A stretch of DNA of 64,000 nucleotides from contig CASFFZ010000010.1 of the NCBI GenBank assembly GCA_949294095.1, positions 124,001 through 188,000 on the forward strand, given 5' to 3'. The translations under genes and the position numbers were made by a program. Shown one piece after another: positions 8,020 to 16,868 of the stretch. The notes beneath the pieces were generated by a model. The model worked only from the letters and a program-made list of their open reading frames with translations, made no database searches and was not told where the DNA came from. How positions within the stretch are numbered: position 1 is the stretch's first letter; every line of letters starts with the position of its first letter. The stretch comes from an uncultured bacterium. GTDB lineage: Bacteria > Elusimicrobiota > Elusimicrobia > Elusimicrobiales > Elusimicrobiaceae.

Positions 8020-8047
8020 ACAAAATAAAAGTTAAAGGAGCTGCCCT

Positions 8048-8656
8048 ATGAAAGCCCTGCACCCCAAACAAGCCGAACTGTTGGAAATTTTAAAGGCCAA
8101 CATCTCCGATCCGCTGACGATGGAAGAATTGGCCGACCGCTTGAATTTAAGCGCCAAAAGCGTGGTGTTTCACCACATTAAACAGTTGGAAAAGAAAGGC
8201 TACTTAAAACGAAACCCGGCCAACCCGCGCGACTATATTATTTTAAAAGACCCGGAGAAAAACGTCATTTATTTAAAAATGTACGGCATGGCCAAATGCG
8301 GCCCGGAAGGCACCCTTTTAGACGGCACGCCCACGCGCATTGTGCCGGTGGATCCCAGTATGATTTATTTCCCCGCCTGCAAAGGCTTTATGGTGGAGGC
8401 TAAAGGCGATTCCATGCAAACGCTGATTGCCCCGCACGATTGGCTGATTGTGGAGCAAAACCATAGCCCCAAAAACAAAGATGTGGTGGTGTGCGTAAAC
8501 AACGGGGAAGTAATGGTCAAGCGTTTTACCAAAGACGGCGAAAACGTGATTTTACAGTCCGAAAATCCGCAGTATAACCCCATTATTGCAGACCGGGATT
8601 CCTTCCACGTGGAAGGAATCGTGCGCAGCATTATCAAGCGCAGCGTCAGCTGTTAG
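8048..8656 (+). CDS. lexA: LexA repressor
   Basis: 202 residues. It has an N-terminal winged helix (residues 1-60, with LTMEELADRLNLSAKSVVFH as recognition helix region) and a C-terminal S24 peptidase domain. The self-cleavage site is Cys84-Gly85 in MAKCGPEG, where E. coli has Ala-Gly; the catalytic Ser122 is in GDSMQ and Lys158 in VMVKRF. RecA-stimulated autocleavage derepresses the SOS regulon. The start follows AAAGGAG. The recognition helix differs from that of E. coli, so the operator probably differs too. It stands alone, followed by a terminator. Confidence 0.93.
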   Translation: MKALHPKQAELLEILKANISDPLTMEELADRLNLSAKSVVFHHIKQLEKKGYLKRNPANPRDYIILKDPEKNVIYLKMYGMAKCGPEGTLLDGTPTRIVPVDPSMIYFPACKGFMVEAKGDSMQTLIAPHDWLIVEQNHSPKNKDVVVCVNNGEVMVKRFTKDGENVILQSENPQYNPIIADRDSFHVEGIVRSIIKRSVSC

Positions 8657-8707
8657 TTTTCCTGCTTGTTCCGGGTGCCGAAACCCGGGGCAATTAGTCG
8701 TAACCTC

Positions 8708-8742
8708 ACCGGGGCCGCTCGCAAAAAGCGGCCCCGGTTTTA
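8708..8742 (+). terminator. Terminator of lexA
   Basis: ACCGGGGCCGCT, loop, AGCGGCCCCGGT and a T run: a 12-bp GC-rich stem. Confidence 0.88.
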
Positions 8743-8822
8743 TTTGGTTAAAGGTCTCCCTCCTGCGGCATTTCTCGGGCCCTTTTAGCAGTCCTCCCCT
8801 TTTCCCAAGCGCACCCGTGCAT

Positions 8823-8852
8823 AAAAAAAGCCCCGCCAACGCGGGGCTTTTT
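8823..8852 (-). terminator. Terminator for the CBM48-like gene
   Basis: AAAAAGCCCCGC-caac-GCGGGGCTTTTT, 14 nt past the stop codon of the leftward gene; symmetric enough to work in both directions. Confidence 0.85.
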
Positions 8853-8865
8853 AAAAACGTCAAAT

Positions 8866-9489
8866 TTATTCTATAACTAGGAGCGAGCGGCCGTCTTTCT
8901 CTTCCGAGTAAGGATCAAGCGTATTCTTGCCGTCCACCACATACAGGAATTTGTATGTGCCCGGAGCAATGGAAAGGGTGGTTTCCCAATAATCGCCGCG
9001 TTTTTTAAGCGGTTTGGGTTTGGCCATCGTAAACCCGCTGACGACGGAAACTTTATCCCCTTCGCCAAACCAGCGGAACGTAACCCGGCGGTATTTGCTC
9101 TTGGGGTTTACTTTAATAACAATGCTTTCCTTCTTTTCCTGCGCGGCCGCCGGCTGGGTTTGTTCGGCCGGTTTTACTTCCGGCTCTTTCGCCGGGGCGG
9201 GTTTCACTTCCGGCTCCGTATTGGAAACAGGCGCCGCCGCCACCGATTCTACCACAATCGCTTCCGGGCCGGCCACCACATCCGTTTCCGAAATTTCAGG
9301 AACTTCCACCACTTCGGTTTGTTCAACCGGGGCCGCAGCGGCCGGAGCTTCAAACAAACGCGTGGAAAAGTGCTTGTAGAGGAAAAACCCGAACACGCAC
9401 AAAAAAATGATATCAATGATAATCAAAAACAGCCACAAATCTTTGTTTCCGGCCGGTTTAATGTCCAAATCCAGGTTTTCGTTTTCCAT
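8866..9489 (-). CDS. Membrane-anchored protein with CBM48/AMPK-type glycogen-binding-like domain
   Basis: 207 residues. A short polar N-terminus precedes one transmembrane helix (about residues 18-38, LWLFLIIIDIIFLCVFGFF), then a long Ala/Pro/Glu/Val-rich linker (about 45-125), then a compact C-terminal E-set domain. The end of that domain, WETTLSIAPGTYKFLYVVDG followed by DPYSEEKDG, matches the pattern of CBM48/AMPK-beta domains that bind alpha-glucans or act as a scaffold. The topology suggests a globular domain on the outer face of the inner membrane. AGGAAC precedes the start. Ligand unknown; the domain call rests on pattern only. Confidence 0.8.
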   Translation of the reverse strand: MENENLDLDIKPAGNKDLWLFLIIIDIIFLCVFGFFLYKHFSTRLFEAPAAAAPVEQTEVVEVPEISETDVVAGPEAIVVESVAAAPVSNTEPEVKPAPAKEPEVKPAEQTQPAAAQEKKESIVIKVNPKSKYRRVTFRWFGEGDKVSVVSGFTMAKPKPLKKRGDYWETTLSIAPGTYKFLYVVDGKNTLDPYSEEKDGRSLLVIE

Positions 9490-9508
9490 AATTGTTCCTG
9501 ATAAAAAA

Positions 9509-9579
9509 AGCGGGCGAAGGGAATCGAACCCTCGTCTAAAGCTTGGGAAGCTTCCATTCTACCATTGAACCACGCCCGC
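9509..9579 (-). tRNA. tRNA-Gly (anticodon CCC)
   Basis: 71-nt cloverleaf on the minus strand: acceptor GCGGGCG/CGCCCGC, D arm with GGTTCAATGGTAGAA, anticodon arm GAAGC-TTCCCAA-GCTTT with anticodon CCC, T arm GAGGG-TTCGATT-CCCTT. CCA is not encoded; the gene runs directly into a T run that can serve as terminator. Confidence 0.95.
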
Positions 9580-9646
9580 ATAGCGGAGTACCGCACATTT
9601 ATTTTAGCAAAGTTTTGTCGGTCTGTACATACCTTTTGCCAAAAAA

Positions 9647-11146
9647 TTATTTTATATCCACCTGCCGGATAAACGCCAAGGCCTCTTCTTTGGAACGGAC
9701 TTTTCCTTCCACCTGCGCCAGCGAAACGGCTTCTAAAATAGCGCCGATTTTGGGACTGGGCGGGAGAGAGAGCGCGTCCATCACGTCCCGCCCGGTAATC
9801 AAACGGACGGGGGCGATTTTTTTAGGCGTATCAAAAAATTTTTTAAATAACAAAGAAAGCACCTGCATATGCCGCAGGGTTTTGCCGATATTGGCCGTTT
9901 TTTGCGCTTGGGCGATTGTCATCATCGGCAGGGAGCTTTTGGGCATAATGCGCCGCAGTTGGGCGTCCGTTACGTAGCTGGCGTAATCGGCCCAGCACAA
10001 AAGAAGCATCGGAAGGGCGGCCTCGCCCAAGTCGCGAAAAAAATGATAGGCGCCCCGATCGGTAATAACGTCGTTGCTGGCCAAGTTGGACGGACGCAAA
10101 TGCTCGCCAATCATCGCACAAATAAGCCGTATGTCCGCCCGGCTGTAGTGCAGCCGCTCCAACACGGTTTTGGCCATTTTGGCGCCCTTTTCTTCGTGAT
10201 AAAAAAACCGCAGGCGGTCTCCCATTACTTTTGCCGTAGCCGGTTTGGCGATATCGTGCAAAAGCGCCGCCATTTTATAAAGCGGCTTATTGCGGGCGTA
10301 CGGCGCCAGTTTTTTAGCGTATTTGGGGAACGCTTTTGCCAAGTGATCCAACAGGTATTCCATCCGCTGAAACACGGCCAGCGTATGCTTTAATACGCCG
10401 CCTTTTCCGTAATACACTTCCGCACAGGTGCGCTGGGCTTCCAGCTCCGGGAAAAGAGCCGTCAGCAACCCGCATTGATCCATTATCCGTAAATTTTCGT
10501 ACGCTTTGGACGTGGCAAACAGGCGGTCTAATTCTTCATGCACGCGTTCCCCGGCGGAGCGGACGATCAGGGCATGGTCTTTTTTAATTTGCAATAAGGT
10601 GCGCTTGGAAATCATAAACCCAAGCTCTGCCGCCGAGCGAAACGCCCGCAGCATGCGCAGGGGATCGTCTTTAAATACGTGCGGATGATTGCGGTCAATT
10701 ACCTTGGCGGCCAAATCATCCAGCCCGTGGGAATAGTCCACAATTTCTTTGCGGCGGATTTTTTTAAGAAGAATATGCGCCGTCTCGTTTTTGCGCGGCG
10801 TGATGACAATCTGGGGAAGCGCCGCCACCGGATAAGCAAGCGCGTTAAACGTAAAATCCCGGCGCAGCAAATCGGCCTTTAAATCTTTTCCTTGGTAGGC
10901 GGTTAAATCAATTTGAATTTTTTCTTTATGGGTAACTACCCGCCAAACGCCCAGTTCGGCGTCCATTTCAAACACGGCCGCTTTGAGGCGGCGGCCCAAA
11001 GCTTTGGCGGCGGCGGGTACGTCAGCCGCCGGCAGCGTGATGTCTATATCCGAAGACGGCCGCCGCAGCAAACTGCTGCGCACAATGCCCCCCACATAAT
11101 GGGCCTGCGGCACCACTTCTTTCAGAATCTGCGCCAGATCAAGCAA
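9647..11146 (-). CDS. cca: CCA-adding enzyme / poly(A) polymerase family with HD domain
   Basis: 499 residues, class II tRNA nucleotidyltransferase family. The head domain has GGIVRSSLLRRPSSDIDI (GGxVR...DxD metal site), then RRDFTFNALA, and DDPLRMLRAFR. A C-terminal HD domain shows HTLAVFQRMEYL and LLHDIAKP. It adds or repairs the 3' CCA of tRNAs, needed here because the tRNA-Gly and tRNA-Leu genes lack encoded CCA. A poly(A) polymerase function cannot be excluded. The start is TTG at 11146 with GAGGAAC seven nt upstream, overlapping the end of the acyl-CoA synthetase gene by eight nt, so translation is probably coupled. Confidence 0.9.
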   Translation of the reverse strand: MLDLAQILKEVVPQAHYVGGIVRSSLLRRPSSDIDITLPAADVPAAAKALGRRLKAAVFEMDAELGVWRVVTHKEKIQIDLTAYQGKDLKADLLRRDFTFNALAYPVAALPQIVITPRKNETAHILLKKIRRKEIVDYSHGLDDLAAKVIDRNHPHVFKDDPLRMLRAFRSAAELGFMISKRTLLQIKKDHALIVRSAGERVHEELDRLFATSKAYENLRIMDQCGLLTALFPELEAQRTCAEVYYGKGGVLKHTLAVFQRMEYLLDHLAKAFPKYAKKLAPYARNKPLYKMAALLHDIAKPATAKVMGDRLRFFYHEEKGAKMAKTVLERLHYSRADIRLICAMIGEHLRPSNLASNDVITDRGAYHFFRDLGEAALPMLLLCWADYASYVTDAQLRRIMPKSSLPMMTIAQAQKTANIGKTLRHMQVLSLLFKKFFDTPKKIAPVRLITGRDVMDALSLPPSPKIGAILEAVSLAQVEGKVRSKEEALAFIRQVDIK

Positions 11147-12761
11147 CGTGTTCCTCCGCTGCGGCCGCCCCGCGGGCAGCCAGTTTGGCTACGGCATCTT
11201 TGCGCAGTTCACGCTTGAGCACTTTGCGAAGCGCATTTTTGGGCAGCGCGTCCACAAATTCAAAATCGCGCGGGCGTTTGTAATTGTCCAAATGCGTTTT
11301 TAAAAATTTTCTAAATTCGGCTTCGTCAATCTGGGCGCCTTCTTTTTTAACGGCATAGAGTTTTACAAACTCGCCGCCGCGCCCGTCCGGCACGCCGATG
11401 ATGGCGCATTCTTCAATGCCCGGATGCTCGCAGATGACGGCTTCCACCTGCGCCGAAAATACTTTCAGCCCTTTGATGATGATCATGTCTTTCTTGCGGT
11501 CTTTGATGAAAATAAATCCGTCATCATCCACTTCCACAATGTCGCCCGTTTTAAACCAACCGTCTTCAGTAAAAGCGTCGCGGGTGGCTTTTTCGTTGCC
11601 CCAATAACCGCGGAAGACGTTGGGCCCCTTGATGCACAGCTCGCCTTCTTTGTTGCGGGGCACTTCGTTGCCTTCGTCGTCCAGCACCAAGGTGCTGACG
11701 GCCGGAATGGCCGGGCCGACGGATTTGATTTTTTGCAGTTCTTCGGTGTTGACGCTTACCACCGGGCTCGTTTCGGTCAGGCCGTATCCTTCCAAGATCG
11801 GCACGCCGATTTTTTCTTCAAACCGGTCTTTAATTTCCTGCGTCAGCGGCGCCGCGCCCGACACGGCAAAACGCACATTCTTAAACGGCCAGAACCGCAA
11901 ATACAGCCGCTTGAGGCCCTTGGCTTCCTTGGAAAGCACCGCATAAATCTGCGGCACCGCCAGGATAACGGTTACTTTTTCCGCCCCCATCGCGCCCAGC
12001 CATTTGCTGGCGGGCATGACGTTGGCCACAATGACCACTTTTAAATTTAAATACATCGGAATGACGACGCACGTCGTCCACGCAAACGAGTGGAACATCG
12101 GCAGCAGGCACAAGAAGCAGTCGTCGTCGGTAATTTTAAAAATTTGTGCACAGGAAATCACGTTGGAAGCCAAATTTCCGTGCGTAAGCATGGCGCCTTT
12201 GGGCAGGCCCGTGGTGCCGGAAGTGTAGAGAATAAAAGCCAAGTCCTCCAGCCCCGCATTGGCCGAGGCCGTTTCTTCGTGTACGGTGGATTTTTCAATT
12301 TGCTCCCAAAAAAGCTGCAGTTTGGGGTTGCCCGCTGCGGAAGAGGGGATTTCGTCCGTGGAAAAGATATATTCCACCGTCGGCAGCTGGGGCAAACATT
12401 TTACATAGTGGCGGATAAACTCCGCCTGCGTGACCACCGCTTTTGCGCCGGCATTGTTTAGGATGTATTCAATTTCTTCCGGCTTGGTCACCATAAAATT
12501 CATGGGAATGCATACCGCCCCCAATTTATACAGCCCGAAATTGGCCACCACCGTATCAATGGCGTTGCGGTGCGCCACGGCCACGCGGTCGCCCTTGCGG
12601 ATGCCGTGTTCAAAAAACATATCGGCGGCGCGGTCTACCTGCATTAATAATTCGTGATAAGAGACTTTTTTTTCGGTGCCGGCTTCCACCAACGCAATTT
12701 TGTCCGGAAAGCGGAAAGCACTGTCAGCTAAAGCGGTATACAAATCTTTACGGCGAATCAT
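11139..12761 (-). CDS. Long-chain acyl-CoA synthetase (AMP-binding enzyme)
   Basis: 540 residues of the ANL superfamily. It activates a fatty acid with ATP to acyl-AMP and then acyl-CoA. Core motifs are LAFILYTSGTTGLPKGA (P-loop), LEGYGLTETSPVVS, GWFKTGDIVEVDDDG, and the C-terminal Lys in YKRPRDFEFVDALPKN. It resembles FadD/LcfB enzymes and probably feeds membrane lipid remodelling, since no beta-oxidation genes are in view. The ATG at 12761 follows AAGAGGTG; the GTG two codons earlier lies inside that site and is less likely. It lies 45 nt behind oppC in the same leftward operon. Confidence 0.9.
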   Translation of the reverse strand: MIRRKDLYTALADSAFRFPDKIALVEAGTEKKVSYHELLMQVDRAADMFFEHGIRKGDRVAVAHRNAIDTVVANFGLYKLGAVCIPMNFMVTKPEEIEYILNNAGAKAVVTQAEFIRHYVKCLPQLPTVEYIFSTDEIPSSAAGNPKLQLFWEQIEKSTVHEETASANAGLEDLAFILYTSGTTGLPKGAMLTHGNLASNVISCAQIFKITDDDCFLCLLPMFHSFAWTTCVVIPMYLNLKVVIVANVMPASKWLGAMGAEKVTVILAVPQIYAVLSKEAKGLKRLYLRFWPFKNVRFAVSGAAPLTQEIKDRFEEKIGVPILEGYGLTETSPVVSVNTEELQKIKSVGPAIPAVSTLVLDDEGNEVPRNKEGELCIKGPNVFRGYWGNEKATRDAFTEDGWFKTGDIVEVDDDGFIFIKDRKKDMIIIKGLKVFSAQVEAVICEHPGIEECAIIGVPDGRGGEFVKLYAVKKEGAQIDEAEFRKFLKTHLDNYKRPRDFEFVDALPKNALRKVLKRELRKDAVAKLAARGAAAAEEHVA

Positions 12762-12806
12762 AAGCACCTCTTGATGATAGGGTTGTTTCCTTCATTTTAG
12801 TATATA

Positions 12807-13682
12807 TTAGGCCTGTCTGGGGTCTAAAATATCCCGAAACGCATCTCCCAGCAAGTTCCAGCCCAGTACAAACATAAAAATCGCTCCGCCCGGCGCCGCC
12901 ACCGTATACCAATAGGCAAACGGATGGCCCGGCGTACCCAGCACCCAGTTGCGCGCCATGGCAATCAGCTGCCCCCAGTCGGCCGTGCCGGGCTGGGCGC
13001 CCAAGCCCAAAAACGATAAAGAGGCCGCCGTCAGCACCACATAGCCGATATCCAAACTGGCCACCACGACCGACGGATAAATGGCGTTAGGCAAAATATG
13101 GCGCAGCAAAATCCGCGGGCCGCGCGCGCCCAAGGTGCGCGCCGCCGTTACGTAATCGCGCTGCTTGACCGACAGAATATCCCCCCGCACCAGCCTTGCA
13201 TACGACGGCCACGCCACGGCCGTCAGCGCAATCATCATATTTTTGATGTCCGGCCCCAGCATCGCGGCAATTACCATCGCTAGCACCAAAGACGGCACCG
13301 CAAATACAATATCCGTAAGGCGCATTAAAATTTCGTCCGTTTTCCCGCCGAAATACGCCGCCACCCCGCCGACAAATAAGCCGATTAAAAACGCAAAAAA
13401 AGTAACCGTTAATCCGATTTTAAACGCAAGCCGCGTCCCCCACACCACGCCGTAGTACAAATCATACTGCTGTTCGGTAGTGCCGAACCAGTTCTGCGCA
13501 GACGGCGGCTGCGGCGCAATTTGGTAGCTTTTTTGCGGCAGCTGATAAGGATTGTTGGAATTTTGCACCGGCGCCAGCACCGGGGCAAACAACGCCACCA
13601 GCAAGAAAAACACCACGATAATCAACCCGAACAGCGAGGTTTTATTGGTATAGATGCGTTTTAAAATACGGTCGTTTAGCAT
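12807..13682 (-). CDS. oppC: Oligopeptide/dipeptide ABC transporter permease (OppC/DppC type)
   Basis: 291 residues. A short N-terminal segment with TM1 (residues 15-36), a periplasmic loop, then the BPD_transp_1 core with five helices. The EAA loop that docks the ATPase is visible in the VTAARTLGARGPRILLRHIL region. An OppC-type permease pairs with OppB (next gene upstream) and the ATPases OppD and OppF to import peptides. Only two nt separate it from the oppB stop codon. Confidence 0.92.
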   Translation of the reverse strand: MLNDRILKRIYTNKTSLFGLIIVVFFLLVALFAPVLAPVQNSNNPYQLPQKSYQIAPQPPSAQNWFGTTEQQYDLYYGVVWGTRLAFKIGLTVTFFAFLIGLFVGGVAAYFGGKTDEILMRLTDIVFAVPSLVLAMVIAAMLGPDIKNMMIALTAVAWPSYARLVRGDILSVKQRDYVTAARTLGARGPRILLRHILPNAIYPSVVVASLDIGYVVLTAASLSFLGLGAQPGTADWGQLIAMARNWVLGTPGHPFAYWYTVAAPGGAIFMFVLGWNLLGDAFRDILDPRQA

Positions 13683-13684
13683 AT

Positions 13685-14710
13685 TTATTCCAGACGGATG
13701 CGCGGATCCACCGCCGTGTAGAGAATATCCGACAGCAAATTCCCCAGCACAAACAACACCGCCACCATTAGCGAAAACCCTAATATGCCCGCAATATCCA
13801 ATTGCTGGGCGGCAATCACGCCAAAGCGCCCGATGCCGGGGTAATCAAAAATCGTTTCCACAATAACCGTTCCTCCCAAGAGGCGGATAAATTGAATGCT
13901 GGCCAGCGTAATGACGGGGATAATGGCGTTTTTGCCGGCGTGTTTGTATACCACCTGCCATTGGGTTAGGCCTTTGGCGCGGGCGGTGCGGACATAGTCT
14001 TTATTCAATTCCTCCAGCATACTCGATCGCATGACCCGCACCATCAGGGCAAACGAGCCGATGCACAGCGTAACCGCCGGCAGTACCAGGTGCGAAAGGA
14101 CATCGCCAAACACGCGCAAATTGCCGTTTAACAAAGAATCCACCAGCAAAAACCCGGTATAGGTTTTAAACGCGCCGCCGTGGATAATCATATCCGTCTG
14201 CACGGAATAGCCGCCGGGCGCAAACCAACCGAGTTTGCCGTAAAAAATCATCAGCAAAATCAGCCCCAGCACAAAAATCGGCAGCGAGAACCCCCCCACC
14301 GACACCAGCCTCGCCACGACATCCTGCCATTTGTCTTTATGCACGGCCGAGGCGCTGCCGAACCATACGCCAAAAAAGACCACAAACAAAATGGTAATAA
14401 ACGCCAGCTGGATGGTGGCGGGCAGATATTCTTTAATCGCCTGCGCAACCGGCATATTGGCGCTGGGGCTGTAGCCCAAGTCGCCTTGGGCCACGTTGGC
14501 CAGCCAACGGCCGTATTGCTTAAACACATTGTCCCGCAGGCCGTATTGGCGGATGACTTCTTCCAGCGCGCCCATTTGGCGCGGATCTTTTACATACAGG
14601 GAAGCGCGCATTTCCGGGCTTAGGCGCTGGGTCAGAAAAAACAGCAGGAACGTTACCCCCAACACCACCAGGGGCAAAAGCAACAGTCTTCTGACAATGT
14701 AGTTTAACAT
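13685..14710 (-). CDS. oppB: Oligopeptide/dipeptide ABC transporter permease (OppB/DppB type)
   Basis: 341 residues. It starts with the OppB hallmark MLNYIVRRLLLLPLVVLGVT, has a large periplasmic loop after TM1, then the six-helix permease core with the EAA loop VRTARAKGLTQWQVVYKHA. It forms the inner-membrane channel with OppC. AGGT precedes the ATG; the gene is 18 nt behind the M20 peptidase gene in the same operon. Confidence 0.93.
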   Translation of the reverse strand: MLNYIVRRLLLLPLVVLGVTFLLFFLTQRLSPEMRASLYVKDPRQMGALEEVIRQYGLRDNVFKQYGRWLANVAQGDLGYSPSANMPVAQAIKEYLPATIQLAFITILFVVFFGVWFGSASAVHKDKWQDVVARLVSVGGFSLPIFVLGLILLMIFYGKLGWFAPGGYSVQTDMIIHGGAFKTYTGFLLVDSLLNGNLRVFGDVLSHLVLPAVTLCIGSFALMVRVMRSSMLEELNKDYVRTARAKGLTQWQVVYKHAGKNAIIPVITLASIQFIRLLGGTVIVETIFDYPGIGRFGVIAAQQLDIAGILGFSLMVAVLFVLGNLLSDILYTAVDPRIRLE

Positions 14711-14728
14711 ACCTGCCGGACTCTCCTT

Positions 14729-15877
14729 TTATTTCCGGTACGCCAGCACCGCCGAAAGCGTAATTTCAAACGCCTGGAAAAATTCTTTTAAGATTAATTT
14801 TTCTTTCAGCGTATGGCAATTGCGGCAGCCTACGCCCAAGTTGGGCAAGGTAAATCCGAATCCGCTTAACACGTTAGCGTCGCAGCCGCCGCCGGACGCA
14901 GCGGCCCGCACCGTAACGCCCAGCTTTTTGGCCGCGGCCAAAATGTCTTTTACCATTTGATTGTTGCGGGGCACGTTGACGGCCGGATAGCGTTTGAAAG
15001 GAATAAATTTAACCTGCGGTTTATGAACTTTTCCGTCAATTTTCTTCGTAAAATGCTTGACGGCTTTTTCAAAACACGCTTTCATATGGGCGGTTTGTTT
15101 GGCCAGTTTGGCGTCGCTTAAACTGCGGGCCTCCCCTTTTAAATACACTTCATCCATCACCACATTGGTTACTTTTCCGCCTTGTACCACGCCGAAATTG
15201 GCTACGGTTTCCTTGTCCACGCGGCCCAGTTTCATCTGCGACAAAGCGTAGGCCGCCACTTCCAAGGCGGAAATGCCTTTTTCCGGGCAGACGCCCGCGT
15301 GCGCCGCCAGCCCTTTTATCCAGACTTCTATGGTGTTTACCGCCGGGCCCTGCACCAACAGTTCGGTGGCTTCTTCATTGTCCAAAATAAGGCCTTCCCG
15401 CCCTTTGATTTTTTTATAGTCCAAATTTTTAGCACCCTGCATGCCGGTTTCTTCCGACAGCGTAAAAACGGCTTCCACCGGCGGATAAGGCACCTGCGTT
15501 TGCTCTTTTAAGGTGCGCAGCACTTCCAGAATAATGGCCAGGCCGGCTTTGTCGTCCGCGCCTAAAATAGTGGTTCCGTCCGAAGTGATGCAATCTTTCT
15601 TGACTACGGGTTTTACCCCTTTGCCCGGCACCACCGTGTCCATATGCGAGCACAGCACCACCGGCTTGCTTTTTACCGTCCCGGGCAGAAAAGCGATAAT
15701 GTTGCCCGGCGCGTCCGTTTCGTAGGCGGCACCGGCTTTATCCACATATACGCGGCAGCCCAGTTCTTTTAAGCGGGACACCAAAAAACCGTGAATCTTT
15801 TTTTCATGAAAAGACTCGCTGTCTATCTGCACCAGCTCCAAAAAAGTATCAATCAAACGTTGTTGGTTTAGTTTCAT
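14729..15877 (-). CDS. M20-family peptidase (PepT-like tripeptidase)
   Basis: 382 residues from the ATG at 15877, which follows TAGGAGC; the longer frame to 15940 only reads through the oppF end. Di-zinc ligands are visible: His in CSHMDTVVPG, the bridging Asp in LGADDKAG, the catalytic Glu pair in LSEETGMQGA, Asp in LILDNEEA and a late His in CRNCHTLKE. The dimerisation domain has AAHAGVCPEKG. PepT-like enzymes remove N-terminal residues from tripeptides. It sits between the ATPase and permease genes of the peptide importer, so it probably hydrolyses the imported peptides in the cytoplasm. Confidence 0.9.
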   Translation of the reverse strand: MKLNQQRLIDTFLELVQIDSESFHEKKIHGFLVSRLKELGCRVYVDKAGAAYETDAPGNIIAFLPGTVKSKPVVLCSHMDTVVPGKGVKPVVKKDCITSDGTTILGADDKAGLAIILEVLRTLKEQTQVPYPPVEAVFTLSEETGMQGAKNLDYKKIKGREGLILDNEEATELLVQGPAVNTIEVWIKGLAAHAGVCPEKGISALEVAAYALSQMKLGRVDKETVANFGVVQGGKVTNVVMDEVYLKGEARSLSDAKLAKQTAHMKACFEKAVKHFTKKIDGKVHKPQVKFIPFKRYPAVNVPRNNQMVKDILAAAKKLGVTVRAAASGGGCDANVLSGFGFTLPNLGVGCRNCHTLKEKLILKEFFQAFEITLSAVLAYRK

Positions 15878-15890
15878 TATACAGCTCCTA

Positions 15891-16868
15891 TCAGGCGGAT
15901 TTCTTTTTCTCCGTCGCAAACGGCAACACGCCGCACGCACAGGCGTGACGCGGAAAAATTTCTTTCAATTCAAAACGGTTGCTTTTGCACGAAGCTTGGG
16001 CATAGGCGCAGCGGGCGGCAAACGGGCAGGCCCAATCTGTCCGGCCAGGCGCTTCCGCCAGCTCTTCCGGGGGCAGACAAGGCCCCTGCACCGAAGGCAC
16101 CGCCGCAAGCAGCGCCCGCGTATACGGGTGCTGCGGGTGGAGGAACAGCTCCTCGGCGGGCGCCCTCTCTACGATGCGGCCTTGGTACATCACGGCAATA
16201 TCATCGCATAGAAAGCGGGCCACGGCAAAGTCGTGCGTTACAAAAATCATAGACAAATGGCGTTGGGTTTGAATTTTTTTTAATAAATTTAAAATTTGCG
16301 CCTGCACCGACACATCCAACGCGGAGACGGGCTCGTCCGCCACTAAAATTTTAGGATCCAGCGCCAAGGCCCGCGCAATGCAAATGCGTTGGCGCTGCCC
16401 GCCGGAAAATTCATGCGGGTAACGCTCCAGCTGCGTGGCGGACAGGCCGACCGCCGCCAGCAAATCCTTCAAAAAAGCGTCCCTCTCCCGCGGCTCTTTT
16501 TTAAGCCCGTGTATATCCAGCGGCTCGCTTAAAGTTTGGCGCACCGTCATGCGCGGATCTAGGCTGGAGTAAGGGTCTTGATACACCACCTGCATCACCC
16601 GGCGCAATTTTTTAAACTCGCTTTTAGACAGCACAGCCACGTCTTTCCCGTCCGCCAGCACTTGGCCGGAAGTGGGTTTTTCAATGCCCAAAAGCACCTT
16701 GCAAAGCGTGCTTTTGCCGCAGCCGGATTCGCCCACCAGCCCCAGCACATGGTTTTCTTCCAGCGTCAGGCTGACGTCTTTTAAAACGGGTTTTTCCCAA
16801 TTTTTCCCCAGCCAGCGGCGGCGGGTATACGTTTTGTACAAATGGGTAATCTGCACGGGGGCGTTCAT
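15891..16868 (-). CDS. oppF: Oligopeptide ABC transporter ATPase (OppF/DppF type)
   Basis: 325 residues from the ATG at 16868, which follows GGGAGG and overlaps the oppD stop by four nt (ATGA). Walker A is GESGCGKST, the signature FSGGQRQRI, Walker B ILVADEPVSALD and the switch His in FVTHD. The C-terminal oligopeptide-transporter extension contains a Cys-rich patch (CPFAARCAYAQASC) that is common in Opp/Dpp ATPases and may bind Fe-S or metal. Pairs with OppD. Confidence 0.93.
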   Translation of the reverse strand: MNAPVQITHLYKTYTRRRWLGKNWEKPVLKDVSLTLEENHVLGLVGESGCGKSTLCKVLLGIEKPTSGQVLADGKDVAVLSKSEFKKLRRVMQVVYQDPYSSLDPRMTVRQTLSEPLDIHGLKKEPRERDAFLKDLLAAVGLSATQLERYPHEFSGGQRQRICIARALALDPKILVADEPVSALDVSVQAQILNLLKKIQTQRHLSMIFVTHDFAVARFLCDDIAVMYQGRIVERAPAEELFLHPQHPYTRALLAAVPSVQGPCLPPEELAEAPGRTDWACPFAARCAYAQASCKSNRFELKEIFPRHACACGVLPFATEKKKSA

